This document shows positions 32,998 to 42,193 of a stretch of DNA of 64,000 bases, piece by piece; position 1 is the stretch's first letter, and every line of letters starts with the position of its first letter. Source of the stretch: Mycolicibacterium vinylchloridicum (GTDB lineage: Bacteria; Actinomycetota; Actinomycetes; Mycobacteriales; Mycobacteriaceae); assembly GCF_013404075.1 (NCBI RefSeq), contig NZ_JACBJQ010000027.1, forward strand, positions 1-64,000, written 5' to 3'. A program made the translations under genes and the position numbers. Under the pieces are notes generated by a model. That model had not been told where the DNA came from and did not search any database. It saw nothing but the letters and a program-made list of their open reading frames with translations.

Positions 32998-34272
32998 ATG
33001 TCCACAGGTGCCAGTGCGCACGGGTTGTGCGAGTTCATCGACGCGTCGCCGTCACCGTTCCACGTCTGCCACACGGTCACCCGGCGGCTCACGGCCGCCG
33101 GGTACACCGAGCTGACCGAGACCGACCGATGGCCGGACGGCAGCGGCAGATACTTCACGGTGCGGGCCGGATCGCTGGTGGCCTGGAATGCGGGTGCCGG
33201 CGCCGACAAGCCGTTCCGCATCGTCGGTGGCCACACCGACAGCCCCAACCTGCGCGTCAAGCAGCATCCCGATCGCGTGGTGGCCGGCTGGCAGGTCGTC
33301 GCGCTCGAGCCCTACGGCGGGGCGTGGCTCAACTCCTGGCTGGATCGCGACCTCGGGATCAGCGGCCGGCTCTCGGTGCGCGACCCCGGCGCCGACGGTG
33401 GGGTGTCGCACCGGCTGGTCCGCATCGACGACCCGATCCTGCGGGTGCCGCAGCTGGCCATCCATCTCGCCGAGGACCGGGCGGCGGTCAAGCTCGATCC
33501 GCAGCGCCACGTCAACGCGGTTTGGGGGCTGGGCGGCGAAACCCGGTCGTTCCTCGGCTACGCCGCCGAGTGGGCCGGGGTGCAGCCCGCCGACCTGCTA
33601 TCGGCCGATCTGATGACCCACGATCTGACCGCGTCGGCACTCCTGGGCGTCGACGATGAGTTCGTCAGCGCACCCCGGCTGGACAACCAGGGCACCTGCT
33701 ATGCCGGGCTGGAGGCGTTCCTGGCCGCCGAGCCGCGCGGCTACCTGCCGGTGCTCGCGTTGTTCGACCATGAGGAAGTCGGTTCGACCTCCGATCACGG
33801 CGCGCAGTCCGATCTGTTGCTGACGACGCTGGAGCGCATCGTGCTGGCCGCCGGGGGAGACCGTGAAGACTTCCTGCGCCGGCTGACCGCGTCGATGGTG
33901 GCCTCCGGTGATATGGCCCACGCGACGCACCCCAACTATCCCGACCGCCACGAACCGGGGCACCCGATCGCGGTGAACGGCGGCCCGGTGCTCAAGGTGC
34001 AGCCGAACCTGCGCTACGCCACCGACGGCCGGACCGCGGCCGCCTTCGAGCTGGCCTGCCGCCAGGCCGGTGTGCCGCTGCAGCGCTACGAGCACCGTGC
34101 CGATCTGCCGTGCGGCTCGACCATCGGGCCGATGACCTCGGCGCGCACCGGAATCCCCACCGTCGACGTCGGCGCGGCCCAGCTGGCCATGCACTCCGCG
34201 CGAGAGCTGATGGGGGCGGCCGATGTCGCCGCGTATTCGGCTGCGCTACAGGCCTTTCTGTCACCTGCCTAA
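32998..34272 (+). CDS. pepC: M18-family aspartyl aminopeptidase
   Basis: This 424-residue zinc aminopeptidase has VGGHTDSPNLRVK (metal His), RLDNQGTCYAG (bridging Asp), FDHEEVGS (catalytic Glu and ligand), DMAHATHPNYPDRHE and MHSARE (last ligand His). Family members remove N-terminal Asp/Glu in the cytoplasm. Several in-frame ATGs occur (32974 to 32998); 32998 gives an N-terminus MSTGASAHGLCEFIDASPSPFH that matches the length I recall for Rv0800. It is divergent from dyp. Confidence 0.92.
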   Translation: MSTGASAHGLCEFIDASPSPFHVCHTVTRRLTAAGYTELTETDRWPDGSGRYFTVRAGSLVAWNAGAGADKPFRIVGGHTDSPNLRVKQHPDRVVAGWQVVALEPYGGAWLNSWLDRDLGISGRLSVRDPGADGGVSHRLVRIDDPILRVPQLAIHLAEDRAAVKLDPQRHVNAVWGLGGETRSFLGYAAEWAGVQPADLLSADLMTHDLTASALLGVDDEFVSAPRLDNQGTCYAGLEAFLAAEPRGYLPVLALFDHEEVGSTSDHGAQSDLLLTTLERIVLAAGGDREDFLRRLTASMVASGDMAHATHPNYPDRHEPGHPIAVNGGPVLKVQPNLRYATDGRTAAAFELACRQAGVPLQRYEHRADLPCGSTIGPMTSARTGIPTVDVGAAQLAMHSARELMGAADVAAYSAALQAFLSPA

Positions 34273-34329
34273 ACGGCCGTGTTCATCGCCTAGACGGTTT
34301 CTGGACGGCCGGGAAACGTCGGCGCCGCC

Positions 34330-34335
34330 TATCAT
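34330..34335 (+). promoter_or_regulatory. -10 element TATCAT, leaderless start of P450 gene
   Basis: TATCAT ends 6 nt before GTG 34342, within the 69-bp gap after pepC; no ribosome site is visible. Confidence 0.5.
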
Positions 34336-34341
34336 CCGCCG

Positions 34342-35637
34342 GTGCCGACGATCTCGCTGCCGCCCGCCCCGCCGATCCCGCGTGCCCTGCAGGCCGCGAT
34401 CGCGGTGGCGGATCGTCGGACCGCCCTGCACATCGTGCGGCGGCGCTATGGTCCGGCCTTCACCCTCAACCTGCCCATCTTCGGACGGGTCGTGGTGCTC
34501 AGCGACCCCGGCCAGATCCGGGCGCTGTTCACGGCCGGCGCTGACGTCGCCGACACCACCGACGCCAACCTCGGCCGGGTCATGGGCCCCAATTCGATGT
34601 TTGCGCTGGCGGGGTCGCGTCATCGCGCGCACCGCAAGCTGCTGACACCCCCGTTCAACGGGCGGCGGCTGGGAGCGTACGAAGCCATCGTGGAGCGCGA
34701 AGCCTCCGCCGAGTTCGACACCTGGCCCCGGGAGCGCAGATTCGCCGCGTTGCCCTCGATGATGCGCATCACGCTGAACGTCATCCTGCGCGCGGTGTTC
34801 GGGGCCGACGGCGCGGAGTTCGACCGCCTGCGCGAAATGCTGCCACCGGCCATCCAACTCGGATCCAAACTCTCGCTCATTCCTGTGCCGCAATGGGATT
34901 GGGGACGATGGAGTCCCTGGGGCCGCTTCGGTATCTACCGCCGTGAGTACGACGAGATCATCGACCGGCTGATCGACAAGGCGCTGGCCGACCCCGATCT
35001 GGAAACCCGGGACGACGTGTTGGCGCTGATGCTGGGCAGCCGTTACGAAGACGGCTCACCGATGAGCCGCGCCGAGATCGCCGACGAGCTGATCACCCTG
35101 CTCGCCGCCGGCCACGAGACCACGGCCACCACGCTGGCGTGGGCGGTCGAGCGCCTGTCGCGTCACCCGGTGCTGCTGGCGCGCCTGGTGGACGACCTCG
35201 ACACCGGATCCGATGCGCTACTGAACGCCACCATCCTCGAGGTCCAGCGCACCCGTCCCGTCATCGACGTGACGTTTCGGCAAGTCACTGCGCCCGCATT
35301 GACGCTGGGCCCCTGGACGATTCCGCAGGGGCTGACGATCGTGGCCAGCATCGGGCTCCTGCACGCCGACGAAGCCGTCTTCTCCGACGCAGGCCGATTC
35401 GATCCTGACCGGTTCCTGTCCCGGTCCCCGGATCCGGCGCAATGGATTCCCTACGGCGGCGGCATCCGCCGCTGCATCGGGGCCGCGTTCGCGAACATGG
35501 AGATGAGGGTGGTCTTGCGGACCCTGCTGCGTGATTACGCGATCAGCCCATCGGGCGCGCGCAGCGAATCGCAGATGTCGCGCGGCGTGGCCATTGCGCC
35601 GGCCAAGGGGGCGTTGGTCACCGTCAGACCCCGATAG
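34342..35637 (+). CDS. Cytochrome P450, CYP135/CYP138-like
   Basis: This 431-residue protein differs from the other two P450s of the window: it looks like the more eukaryote-like group, with the I-helix LLAAGHETTATTLAW (AGHETT), EVQR in the K-helix, FDPDRFLSR and the heme loop PYGGGIRRCIGAAFA with Cys378. Mycobacterial CYP135/138 proteins share these motifs. The substrate is unknown and no redox partner is adjacent. The start is GTG 34342. Confidence 0.88.
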   Translation: MPTISLPPAPPIPRALQAAIAVADRRTALHIVRRRYGPAFTLNLPIFGRVVVLSDPGQIRALFTAGADVADTTDANLGRVMGPNSMFALAGSRHRAHRKLLTPPFNGRRLGAYEAIVEREASAEFDTWPRERRFAALPSMMRITLNVILRAVFGADGAEFDRLREMLPPAIQLGSKLSLIPVPQWDWGRWSPWGRFGIYRREYDEIIDRLIDKALADPDLETRDDVLALMLGSRYEDGSPMSRAEIADELITLLAAGHETTATTLAWAVERLSRHPVLLARLVDDLDTGSDALLNATILEVQRTRPVIDVTFRQVTAPALTLGPWTIPQGLTIVASIGLLHADEAVFSDAGRFDPDRFLSRSPDPAQWIPYGGGIRRCIGAAFANMEMRVVLRTLLRDYAISPSGARSESQMSRGVAIAPAKGALVTVRPR

Positions 35638-35693
35638 GCGGGGACATGGCTGCGTGAGAGGCATTTCTGTCGCCGGGTGGCGGACGGCGAGCA

Positions 35694-35730
35694 ATGAGAT
35701 ACCAGTCTTGACATGAGACATCAGTCTCAT
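35694..35730. promoter_or_regulatory. Tandem operators ATGAGAC-ATCA-GTCTCAT inside a consensus promoter
   Basis: The second copy (35713-35730) is a perfect inverted repeat with 7-bp arms. The first copy (35694-35711, ATGAGAT-ACCA-GTCTTGA) is degenerate and begins 19 bp upstream. The perfect copy fills the spacer between TTGACA and TATGGT, so a bound protein would exclude RNA polymerase. The TetR product of 36197-36805 is the natural candidate. Confidence 0.65.
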
Positions 35731-35736
35731 TATGGT
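35708..35736 (+). promoter_or_regulatory. Consensus promoter TTGACA-N17-TATGGT
   Basis: A full consensus -35 (35708-35713) and a -10 (35731-35736) are separated by 17 bp. The predicted start near 35743 gives a 30-nt leader with GAGGA (35762-35766) before ATG 35773. Confidence 0.65.
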
Positions 35737-35772
35737 TTGCGCATTGGCCACCACCGACCCCGAGGAACCGCC

Positions 35773-36195
35773 ATGGCACTCAGCCGCGCCGAGATGGACC
35801 AGAAAATCGATGAGCACTTCGATTTCGAGGCCCGCGACGACATCGACGGCGTCCTCGCCACGCTCGCGCCGGATGCCGAGCACGACATCGTCGGCTCCCC
35901 GCTGGGGCCCACCCGCGGGCGTGACGGTGCCCGACCGTTCTACGAAGGGCTGTTCTCGGATCTCTCCGAGGGCCGCGTCCAGACCATCCGCAGGCTCTAC
36001 GGAGAGGATTTCCTGGTCGACGAATCGCTGTGGCGGGGCCGCGCGCCCGGCGCTCCCTTCGGTCTGGTGGGCAAGGACCGTCCACTCGAGTTCCGGTTGT
36101 TGCACGTCATCCAGTTCGCCGAGACCGGCGACATCCAGCGCGAGAACGTCTGGATCGACCTGGCGGCGATCATCGACCAGCTGCCACAGGACTGA
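35773..36195 (+). CDS. SnoaL-like (NTF2-fold) protein under operator control
   Basis: This 140-residue protein begins with AEMDQKIDEHFDFEARDDIDGVLATLAPDAEHDIVGSPLGPTRGRDGARPFYEGLF, the usual N-terminal helices and Asp/His pocket of SnoaL-like polyketide cyclase/isomerase relatives, and ends with FRLLHVIQFAETGDIQRENVW. The substrate is unknown. ATG 35773 is supported by GAGGA 6 nt upstream. It is followed after 1 nt by the GTG of the TetR gene, so the two form an operon. Confidence 0.78.
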   Translation: MALSRAEMDQKIDEHFDFEARDDIDGVLATLAPDAEHDIVGSPLGPTRGRDGARPFYEGLFSDLSEGRVQTIRRLYGEDFLVDESLWRGRAPGAPFGLVGKDRPLEFRLLHVIQFAETGDIQRENVWIDLAAIIDQLPQD

Positions 36196-36196
36196 C

Positions 36197-36805
36197 GTGG
36201 TAGCCGCCACGCCGGCTGGACGCCACAACCAACGGTCGCGTACCCGAAAAGACTTGTTGGAAGCCGCTTCCCGGCTGCTCAAGCAAGGGTGCAAGCTCTC
36301 GATCGAGGAAGTGGCTGAGGAGGCACGGGTGTCGAGGGCCACGGCATATCGCTACTTCCCGAATGTGGAGATGCTCCTCGTCGAGGCGCCACTGGAGGGG
36401 GCAATGCCCGACGCCACGGACATTTTCCGGGGAGCATCGGACGATCCGGTCGAGCGGGTGAACCGCGTCGACGCGGCGCTGCACGAGATGATGGCCGCCA
36501 ACGAGCAGGCGCTTCGGATGATGCTGGCACAGTCACTGCAGCGCGGCGTTAACCACGAGGCGGGGATCGAGTACCCGATTCGCCAGAACCGCCGCACAGC
36601 GTTGATCGAGGAGGCGCTGGCGCCAGCTCGTGAGCAGTTCCAGCCCAATGCCCTGGAGTCGTTGACGAACGCACTCGCGGTGATGATCGGAACCGAGTCG
36701 ATGGTGGCGTTCAAGGATGTGCTGCAGTTGAACGAGAGTCGCGCCGAAGACATCCGGCGGTGGGCCATCCGCGCGCTGATCGACGCGGCCCGAGAGGGAC
36801 CCTGA
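36197..36805 (+). CDS. TetR-family regulator, probably autoregulated
   Basis: This 202-residue protein has an HTH near residues 30-60 (CKLSIEEVAEEARVSRATAYRYFPNVEMLL), then a helical ligand domain rich in Met and Gln. GTG 36197 lies immediately after the SnoaL stop. Because the only operator-like repeats nearby are in the promoter of this two-gene operon, negative autoregulation relieved by a small ligand is the simplest model. The SnoaL enzyme may act on that ligand. Confidence 0.87.
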   Translation: MVAATPAGRHNQRSRTRKDLLEAASRLLKQGCKLSIEEVAEEARVSRATAYRYFPNVEMLLVEAPLEGAMPDATDIFRGASDDPVERVNRVDAALHEMMAANEQALRMMLAQSLQRGVNHEAGIEYPIRQNRRTALIEEALAPAREQFQPNALESLTNALAVMIGTESMVAFKDVLQLNESRAEDIRRWAIRALIDAAREGP

Positions 36806-36875
36806 TCGCTGCGCGACACCGCCGACACGCCGTGTGCCGCGCACAGATTCAGCCGTGCTGGAATGATGCCTAGCT

Positions 36876-38105
36876 GTGGTGCAGTCGCTGATCGCACTCT
36901 CGGTGGTGCTGACGATCTGGTCGCTACTCGCCCGGCCGATGCAGCGGGGCCGGATCACCGCCCCGATCCTGCTGGTGGTGGTCGGGGCCGGCATCGAGTA
37001 CGGCACCTACCATGCCGTGGCCGACACGCTGAATTCCCAGGTGGCTCAGCATCTTGCGGAGCTGATCCTGGCCGTGCTGGTGTTCGTCGACGCCACCGAC
37101 GTGCGCGGCGGGCTGCTGGGCCGGGACCCCCGCTCGGCGCTGCGGCTGCTCGGCATCGCGTTGCCGCTCAGCATCGGGCTGGCATTCGTGCTGGGGTGGC
37201 TGTTGCTGCCCGGCATGACCTGGCCGGTGCTGCTCGTCCTCGCCTGCATCGTGGTGCCCACCGACTTCGCACCCGCATCCCGGATCCTGCGCGATGCACG
37301 GATTCCCGAGCGGGTGCGCGAACTGCTCAACGTCGAGGCGGGCTATAAGGACGGCATCGTCGCGCCCGTGCTCGTCTTCGCGCTCGCCCTGGCGGCCGGG
37401 CCGGAAGAACACGAGCCGCCGATGCACGCGTTCACCGAGGCGATCCCCGAGGTTGGCATCGCTTTGATCGTCGGCCCCCTGGTCGGCGCGCTGCTCGGCA
37501 GGCTGGCCAACGCCGCCGAACACCGGAACCTGATGACCGAGCAGTCCAAACGGATCATCTACGTGGCCGCACCGCTGCTGTCCTACTCGCTGAGCGTCGG
37601 CCTCGGCGGCAACGGCTTCGTGTCGGCATTCCTGGCCGGGATGGCCCTGAACTACGTGCGTGAGACGCAGGATAAACACCGCGAACTGGAACTGATCGAC
37701 GACGTGGCCGTGCTGCTCACCGCGTTCATGTGGTTCACGGTGGCCGGAATCGGCGTCATCGCCCTGATGTCGGGCGGCGTCACCTGGGGCATCGTCGGTT
37801 ACACGATCGTCGCCGTGACCGTCGTCCGCCTCATCCCGGTGTTGTTCGCGCTGCTCGGATCCGACCTGGACTGGCGGGAGCGGCTCCTGGTCGGGTGGCT
37901 GGGCCCCAGGGGCACGACCTCGATCGTGTTCGGTCTGCTGGCATTCAACGTGCTCGAAGGCGGTATCGAGAAGCAGGTGCTGTTGATCATGGTGCTGGTG
38001 GTGCTGAGCAGCGTGGTCGTCCACGGCCTGTCCGCCTCGGCGGTCGCGCACGTGTTCGCGCGGTCGCGCGCGCGACGGCGCCGAACCGCGGAGCTGCGCC
38101 ACTAG
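36876..38105 (+). CDS. Cation:proton antiporter (CPA1 family)
   Basis: This 409-residue integral membrane protein has about 11-12 hydrophobic segments. CIVVPTDFAPASRI (transport-site Asp region), NVEAGYKDGIVAPVLVF and GWLGPRGTTSIVFGLLAF are hallmark CPA1 segments. It would exchange Na+ or K+ for H+ across the cytoplasmic membrane. The C-terminus is short and basic (ARSRARRRRTAELRH). The start is GTG 36876. It lies 9 bp before purL, which has its own promoter within the gap. Confidence 0.88.
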   Translation: MVQSLIALSVVLTIWSLLARPMQRGRITAPILLVVVGAGIEYGTYHAVADTLNSQVAQHLAELILAVLVFVDATDVRGGLLGRDPRSALRLLGIALPLSIGLAFVLGWLLLPGMTWPVLLVLACIVVPTDFAPASRILRDARIPERVRELLNVEAGYKDGIVAPVLVFALALAAGPEEHEPPMHAFTEAIPEVGIALIVGPLVGALLGRLANAAEHRNLMTEQSKRIIYVAAPLLSYSLSVGLGGNGFVSAFLAGMALNYVRETQDKHRELELIDDVAVLLTAFMWFTVAGIGVIALMSGGVTWGIVGYTIVAVTVVRLIPVLFALLGSDLDWRERLLVGWLGPRGTTSIVFGLLAFNVLEGGIEKQVLLIMVLVVLSSVVVHGLSASAVAHVFARSRARRRRTAELRH

Positions 38106-38108
38106 ACT
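38103..38108 (+). promoter_or_regulatory. -10 element TAGACT of purL
   Basis: The TAG of the antiporter stop codon starts TAGACT, which ends 6 nt before GTG 38115, so purL is predicted to be leaderless. Confidence 0.55.
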
Positions 38109-38114
38109 GTCCTC

Positions 38115-40412
38115 GTGACATCTGGGCTCACTGGAGCTGTCGACACTGTCGACCACGCGACGACCACCCCCGAGCACCCGCAGCCGTACCGCGAACTCGG
38201 CCTCAAAGACGACGAGTATCAGCGGATCCGGGACATTCTCGGCCGCAGGCCCACCGACGCCGAGCTGGCGATGTACTCGGTGATGTGGAGCGAGCACTGC
38301 TCCTACAAGTCCTCCAAGGTGCACCTGCGCTACTTCGGCGAGACCACCACCGACGAGATGCGCAAGTCGATGCTGGCCGGTATCGGCGAGAACGCGGGCG
38401 TGGTCGATATCGGCGACGGCTGGGCGGTGACGTTCAAGGTGGAGTCGCACAACCACCCGTCCTACGTCGAGCCCTACCAGGGTGCGGCCACCGGTGTGGG
38501 CGGCATCGTGCGCGACATCATGGCGATGGGCGCACGGCCGGTGGCGGTCATGGACCAGTTGCGCTTCGGTGCGGCCGACGCCCCCGATACCCGCCGCGTG
38601 CTCGACGGCGTGGTCCGCGGTATCGGCGGCTACGGCAACTCTCTTGGCCTGCCCAACATCGGCGGCGAGACCATCTTCGACCCGTCGTATGCGGGCAACC
38701 CCCTGGTCAACGCGCTGTGTGTGGGGGTGTTGCGCAAGGAAGACCTGCACCTGGCGTTCGCCTCGGGGACCGGCAACAAGATCATCCTGTTCGGTGCGCG
38801 CACCGGACTGGATGGTATCGGCGGCGTATCGGTGCTGGCCTCGGACACGTTCGGCGGCGACGAGGGCTCCGGGCCCGGCCGCAAGAAGCTGCCCAGCGTG
38901 CAGGTCGGTGACCCGTTCATGGAGAAGGTGCTCATCGAGTGCTGCCTCGAGCTGTACGCCGCCGGGCTGGTGATCGGTATCCAGGACCTCGGCGGTGCCG
39001 GATTGTCCTGCGCCACTTCCGAATTGGCATCTGCTGGCGACGGCGGAATGGCCATCGAGCTGGACAAGGTGCCGCAACGGGCGGCCAACATGACCCCGGC
39101 CGAGATCCTGTCCAGCGAGTCGCAGGAACGCATGTGCGCGGTGGTCTCCCCGGACAACGTCGAGAAGTTCATGGCGGTCTGTCGCAAGTGGGACGTGCTG
39201 GCGACGGTGATCGGCGAGGTCACCGACGGCGACCGGCTGCGGATCACCTGGCACGGCGAGACCGTCGTCGACGTGCCGCCGCGCACGGTCGCCCACGAGG
39301 GCCCCGTCTACCAGCGTCCGCTGGCGCGCCCGGACTCGCAGGACGCACTGATCGCCGACACCTCGGCCTCACTGCCGCGGCCGGCGACGGGTGACGAACT
39401 GCGCGCGACTTTGCTTGCGCTGGTTGGCAGTCCGCACCTGTGCAGCCGGGCGTTCATCACCGAGCAGTACGACCGCTACGTGCGCGGCAACACGGTGCTG
39501 GCCGAGCATGCCGACGGCGGCGTGCTGCGCATCGACGAGGCCACCGGCCGGGGGATCGCGGTGTCCACCGATGCCTCGGGGCGTTACACCCAGCTCGATC
39601 CGTACACCGGAGCGCAGCTGGCGCTGGCCGAGGCCTACCGCAATGTCGCGGTCACCGGCGCGACCCCGATCGCGGTGACCAACTGCCTGAACTTCGGCTC
39701 GCCGGAGGATCCCGGCGTGATGTGGCAGTTCTCCCAGGCCGTCCGCGGGTTGGCTGATGGCTGTGCGGCCCTTGGCATTCCGGTCACCGGCGGTAACGTG
39801 AGCTTCTACAACCAGACCGGTTCCACAGCTATTCTCCCCACTCCGGTGGTGGGTGTGCTCGGCGTCATCGACGATGTGAGCAGGCGGCTGCCCACCGGGC
39901 TGGGCAACGAGCCGGGGGAGACCCTGTTCCTGCTCGGTGACACCTACGACGAGTTCGACGGCTCGATCTGGGCGCAGGTCACCGCCGACCACCTCGGGGG
40001 TGTGCCGCCGAAGGTGGACCTCGCTCGCGAGAAGCTGATCGGCGAGGTTTTGGTGGCCGCGTCCCGCGACGGGCTGGCATCGGCCGCGCACGACCTGAGC
40101 GAAGGTGGCCTGATCCAGGCGGTCGTGGAAGCGGCCCTTGCCGGTGAAACTGGTTGCCGCATAGTGATTCCCGAAGGCGCTGATCCTTTCGTGACGCTCT
40201 TCTCCGAATCGGCGGGCCGGGTTCTGGTCGCCGTGCCGCGCACCGAGGAAAGCCGCTTCGTGGCGATGTGTGAAGCCCGCGCTCTGCCTGCGACCCGCAT
40301 CGGGGTGTCCGACCCGGGATCGGATTCCGTTGAGGTCCAAGGCTTGTTCACGGTGACGCTGGAAGAGCTGCGCACCACCTCGGAGAAAGTGCTGCCCGGG
40401 CTTTTCGGATGA
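38115..40412 (+). CDS. purL: FGAM synthase subunit PurL
   Basis: This 765-residue protein is the small-type PurL that works with PurS and PurQ. Motifs include SVMWSEHCSYKSSK (catalytic His), VESHNHPSYVEPYQGAATGVGGIVRDI, GNSLGLPNIGGE, GLSCATSELASAGDGGMAIELD and VTGGNVSFYNQTG in the second half. It converts FGAR to FGAM using ATP and ammonia. Its stop overlaps the ATG of the next gene (ATGA). Confidence 0.97.
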   Translation: MTSGLTGAVDTVDHATTTPEHPQPYRELGLKDDEYQRIRDILGRRPTDAELAMYSVMWSEHCSYKSSKVHLRYFGETTTDEMRKSMLAGIGENAGVVDIGDGWAVTFKVESHNHPSYVEPYQGAATGVGGIVRDIMAMGARPVAVMDQLRFGAADAPDTRRVLDGVVRGIGGYGNSLGLPNIGGETIFDPSYAGNPLVNALCVGVLRKEDLHLAFASGTGNKIILFGARTGLDGIGGVSVLASDTFGGDEGSGPGRKKLPSVQVGDPFMEKVLIECCLELYAAGLVIGIQDLGGAGLSCATSELASAGDGGMAIELDKVPQRAANMTPAEILSSESQERMCAVVSPDNVEKFMAVCRKWDVLATVIGEVTDGDRLRITWHGETVVDVPPRTVAHEGPVYQRPLARPDSQDALIADTSASLPRPATGDELRATLLALVGSPHLCSRAFITEQYDRYVRGNTVLAEHADGGVLRIDEATGRGIAVSTDASGRYTQLDPYTGAQLALAEAYRNVAVTGATPIAVTNCLNFGSPEDPGVMWQFSQAVRGLADGCAALGIPVTGGNVSFYNQTGSTAILPTPVVGVLGVIDDVSRRLPTGLGNEPGETLFLLGDTYDEFDGSIWAQVTADHLGGVPPKVDLAREKLIGEVLVAASRDGLASAAHDLSEGGLIQAVVEAALAGETGCRIVIPEGADPFVTLFSESAGRVLVAVPRTEESRFVAMCEARALPATRIGVSDPGSDSVEVQGLFTVTLEELRTTSEKVLPGLFG

Positions 40413-42193
40413 CCAGCGCGGTCGACGACGTCACCGGCGAGGCGCAAGCCCCGCCAGCGCCACGACGTCGCCGCGAATCGTTCGTCGAGTGGGCGTGGAG
40501 TCTGGTCCGGCTGGATTTCGTCGGTGTGGCGTTCGGCGCGCTGTTCTTCTGCCTGTCGCTGACACCGTCGCTGATGCCGCGCGACTGGGTGCTGGCAGGC
40601 GTGATCGGCGGGATCAACGCTGCAATCGGTTATGGCATAGGGGTTTTGGTCGGCAAGGTGGTGCGCCGGCTGTTCCTCGACCACCGGCCGTGGTGGCCAC
40701 CGCGCGCAGGAGTTCTCTTCGGCCTCAAGGCCCTGACCGTCGCGCTCTCGATCACCGCGAGCGTGCTGATCCTGGTGCCCGCCGCGGCCTGGCAACGTCA
40801 GATCGCGGCGGTCATGGGGATCGAGGCGCTGTCGACCGCCGTCTATTCGCGCACCCTGCTCGTCGCGCTGATCGTCGGTGGCCTGCTGGTCGGCCTGGCG
40901 CGGGTCATCAAGGACGCCATCAAATTCCTGGCCCGCGTGATGATCCGGCGGTGGAACATCAACGACGAGGTCGCGATGTTCATCGGCACCGCGATCGTCG
41001 TGGTGCTGGTCATCACGCTGGTCAACGGCGTGCTCTACCGCGGCTTCATCGCCGGTGCCAGCGCGATGTTCCAGCCCGTGAACGACACCACCCGCCCCGG
41101 GATCTCTCAACCCGTGCAGCCCGAAAGATCGGGCAGCGCTGAGTCGTATGCGGACTGGGATACCCTGGGGTTTCAAGGCCGCAACTTTGTCGCCACCGGC
41201 CCGCACGCCGCCGAGCTCACCGAGCTCAACGGGCGACCTGCCAAGGAACCGATCCGGATCTATGCCGGCCTGGAAACCGCCGACACCACCGAGGGCCGGC
41301 TGGCGGTTCTGCTTTCGGAACTGCAGCGCACCAAGGCTTTTGAGCGCAAGGTGCTGGTCATCATCCCCACCACCGGTACCGGCTGGGTCGACCCGGTGGC
41401 AGCCCGGTCGATCGAGTCGATGTACAACGGCGACACCGCGCTGGTGGCGATGCAGTACTCGTACCTGCCCAGCTGGATTTCGTTCATGGCCGACCGGGAG
41501 AAGTCGGTCGAGGCGGGCCGGGCGATGATCGACTCGATTCACCAGCGGTGGTTGCAGTGGCCCGAGGCGAGCCGGCCCAAGCTGATGCTCTACGGCGAGA
41601 GCCTGGGGTCGATGGCCGGCCAGGGCGCGTTCGGTTATCTGCCCGACGTCGCCGACCTGGGGTTCTCCTCGGTGTTGTGGGTGGGACCGCCCAATGCCAG
41701 CACCCTGTGGAAGGCCCTGACCGTCCGGCGCGACCCGGGCACCCCGGAGGTTCAGCCGTCCTACGACGCCGGGCGCACCGTCCGATTCGCCCAGGCGGCC
41801 GGCCCCGCCGAGATCGCCGGCGTCGCGGCGTCCCCGCCGTGGAAGGGCACCCGGGTGCTGTACCTGCAGCACCCGTCGGATCCGGTGGTGTGGTGGACGC
41901 CCGATCTGCTCTTCGACCGTCCGGACTGGTTGAAGGAGCCGCCGGGCTTCGACCGCAGCCCGGCCATGCGCTGGTATCCGATCATCACGTTCTGGCAAGT
42001 CAGCGCCGATATGGCCGGCAACGTCACCAGTGCACAGGCCTCGCCCGTCGGGCACGGCCACAACTACGGGGACCGCCAGCTCGACGGCTGGGTCGCGGTC
42101 GCGGCCCCCGACGGCTGGACCCCGGCGGACACCGAACGGATCCGCCGGGCGCTCGAGCAGCTCATCGCCGCCGGCGGTCCCGAATTCCAGTGA
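40409..42193 (+). CDS. Membrane-anchored alpha/beta-hydrolase-family protein
   Basis: This 594-residue protein has an N-terminal half with four or five TM segments (about residues 35-225: LTPSLMPRDWVLAGVIGGINAAIGYGIGV, and later helices). The large C-terminal domain carries the nucleophile elbow YGESLGSMAG near residue 395 and a terminal SPVGHGHNYGD histidine. This matches the mycobacterial alpha/beta-hydrolase family with an N-terminal membrane domain (PF15420/PF10081 type). A lipid ester substrate in the membrane is plausible but unproven. It is coupled to purL by ATGA and to the CPBP protease gene by GTGA. Confidence 0.8.
   Translation: MTSAVDDVTGEAQAPPAPRRRRESFVEWAWSLVRLDFVGVAFGALFFCLSLTPSLMPRDWVLAGVIGGINAAIGYGIGVLVGKVVRRLFLDHRPWWPPRAGVLFGLKALTVALSITASVLILVPAAAWQRQIAAVMGIEALSTAVYSRTLLVALIVGGLLVGLARVIKDAIKFLARVMIRRWNINDEVAMFIGTAIVVVLVITLVNGVLYRGFIAGASAMFQPVNDTTRPGISQPVQPERSGSAESYADWDTLGFQGRNFVATGPHAAELTELNGRPAKEPIRIYAGLETADTTEGRLAVLLSELQRTKAFERKVLVIIPTTGTGWVDPVAARSIESMYNGDTALVAMQYSYLPSWISFMADREKSVEAGRAMIDSIHQRWLQWPEASRPKLMLYGESLGSMAGQGAFGYLPDVADLGFSSVLWVGPPNASTLWKALTVRRDPGTPEVQPSYDAGRTVRFAQAAGPAEIAGVAASPPWKGTRVLYLQHPSDPVVWWTPDLLFDRPDWLKEPPGFDRSPAMRWYPIITFWQVSADMAGNVTSAQASPVGHGHNYGDRQLDGWVAVAAPDGWTPADTERIRRALEQLIAAGGPEFQ

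Noticed and set aside
36924..39296. 790-codon open frame on the - strand
   Set aside because: It is antisense to the antiporter and purL, has low-complexity His/Arg/Gly/Gln composition and no domain. Such long antisense frames are expected in high-GC coding DNA.
39944..42061. 705-codon open frame on the - strand
   Set aside because: It lies opposite purL and the membrane hydrolase, both well supported, and its product has no recognisable motif.
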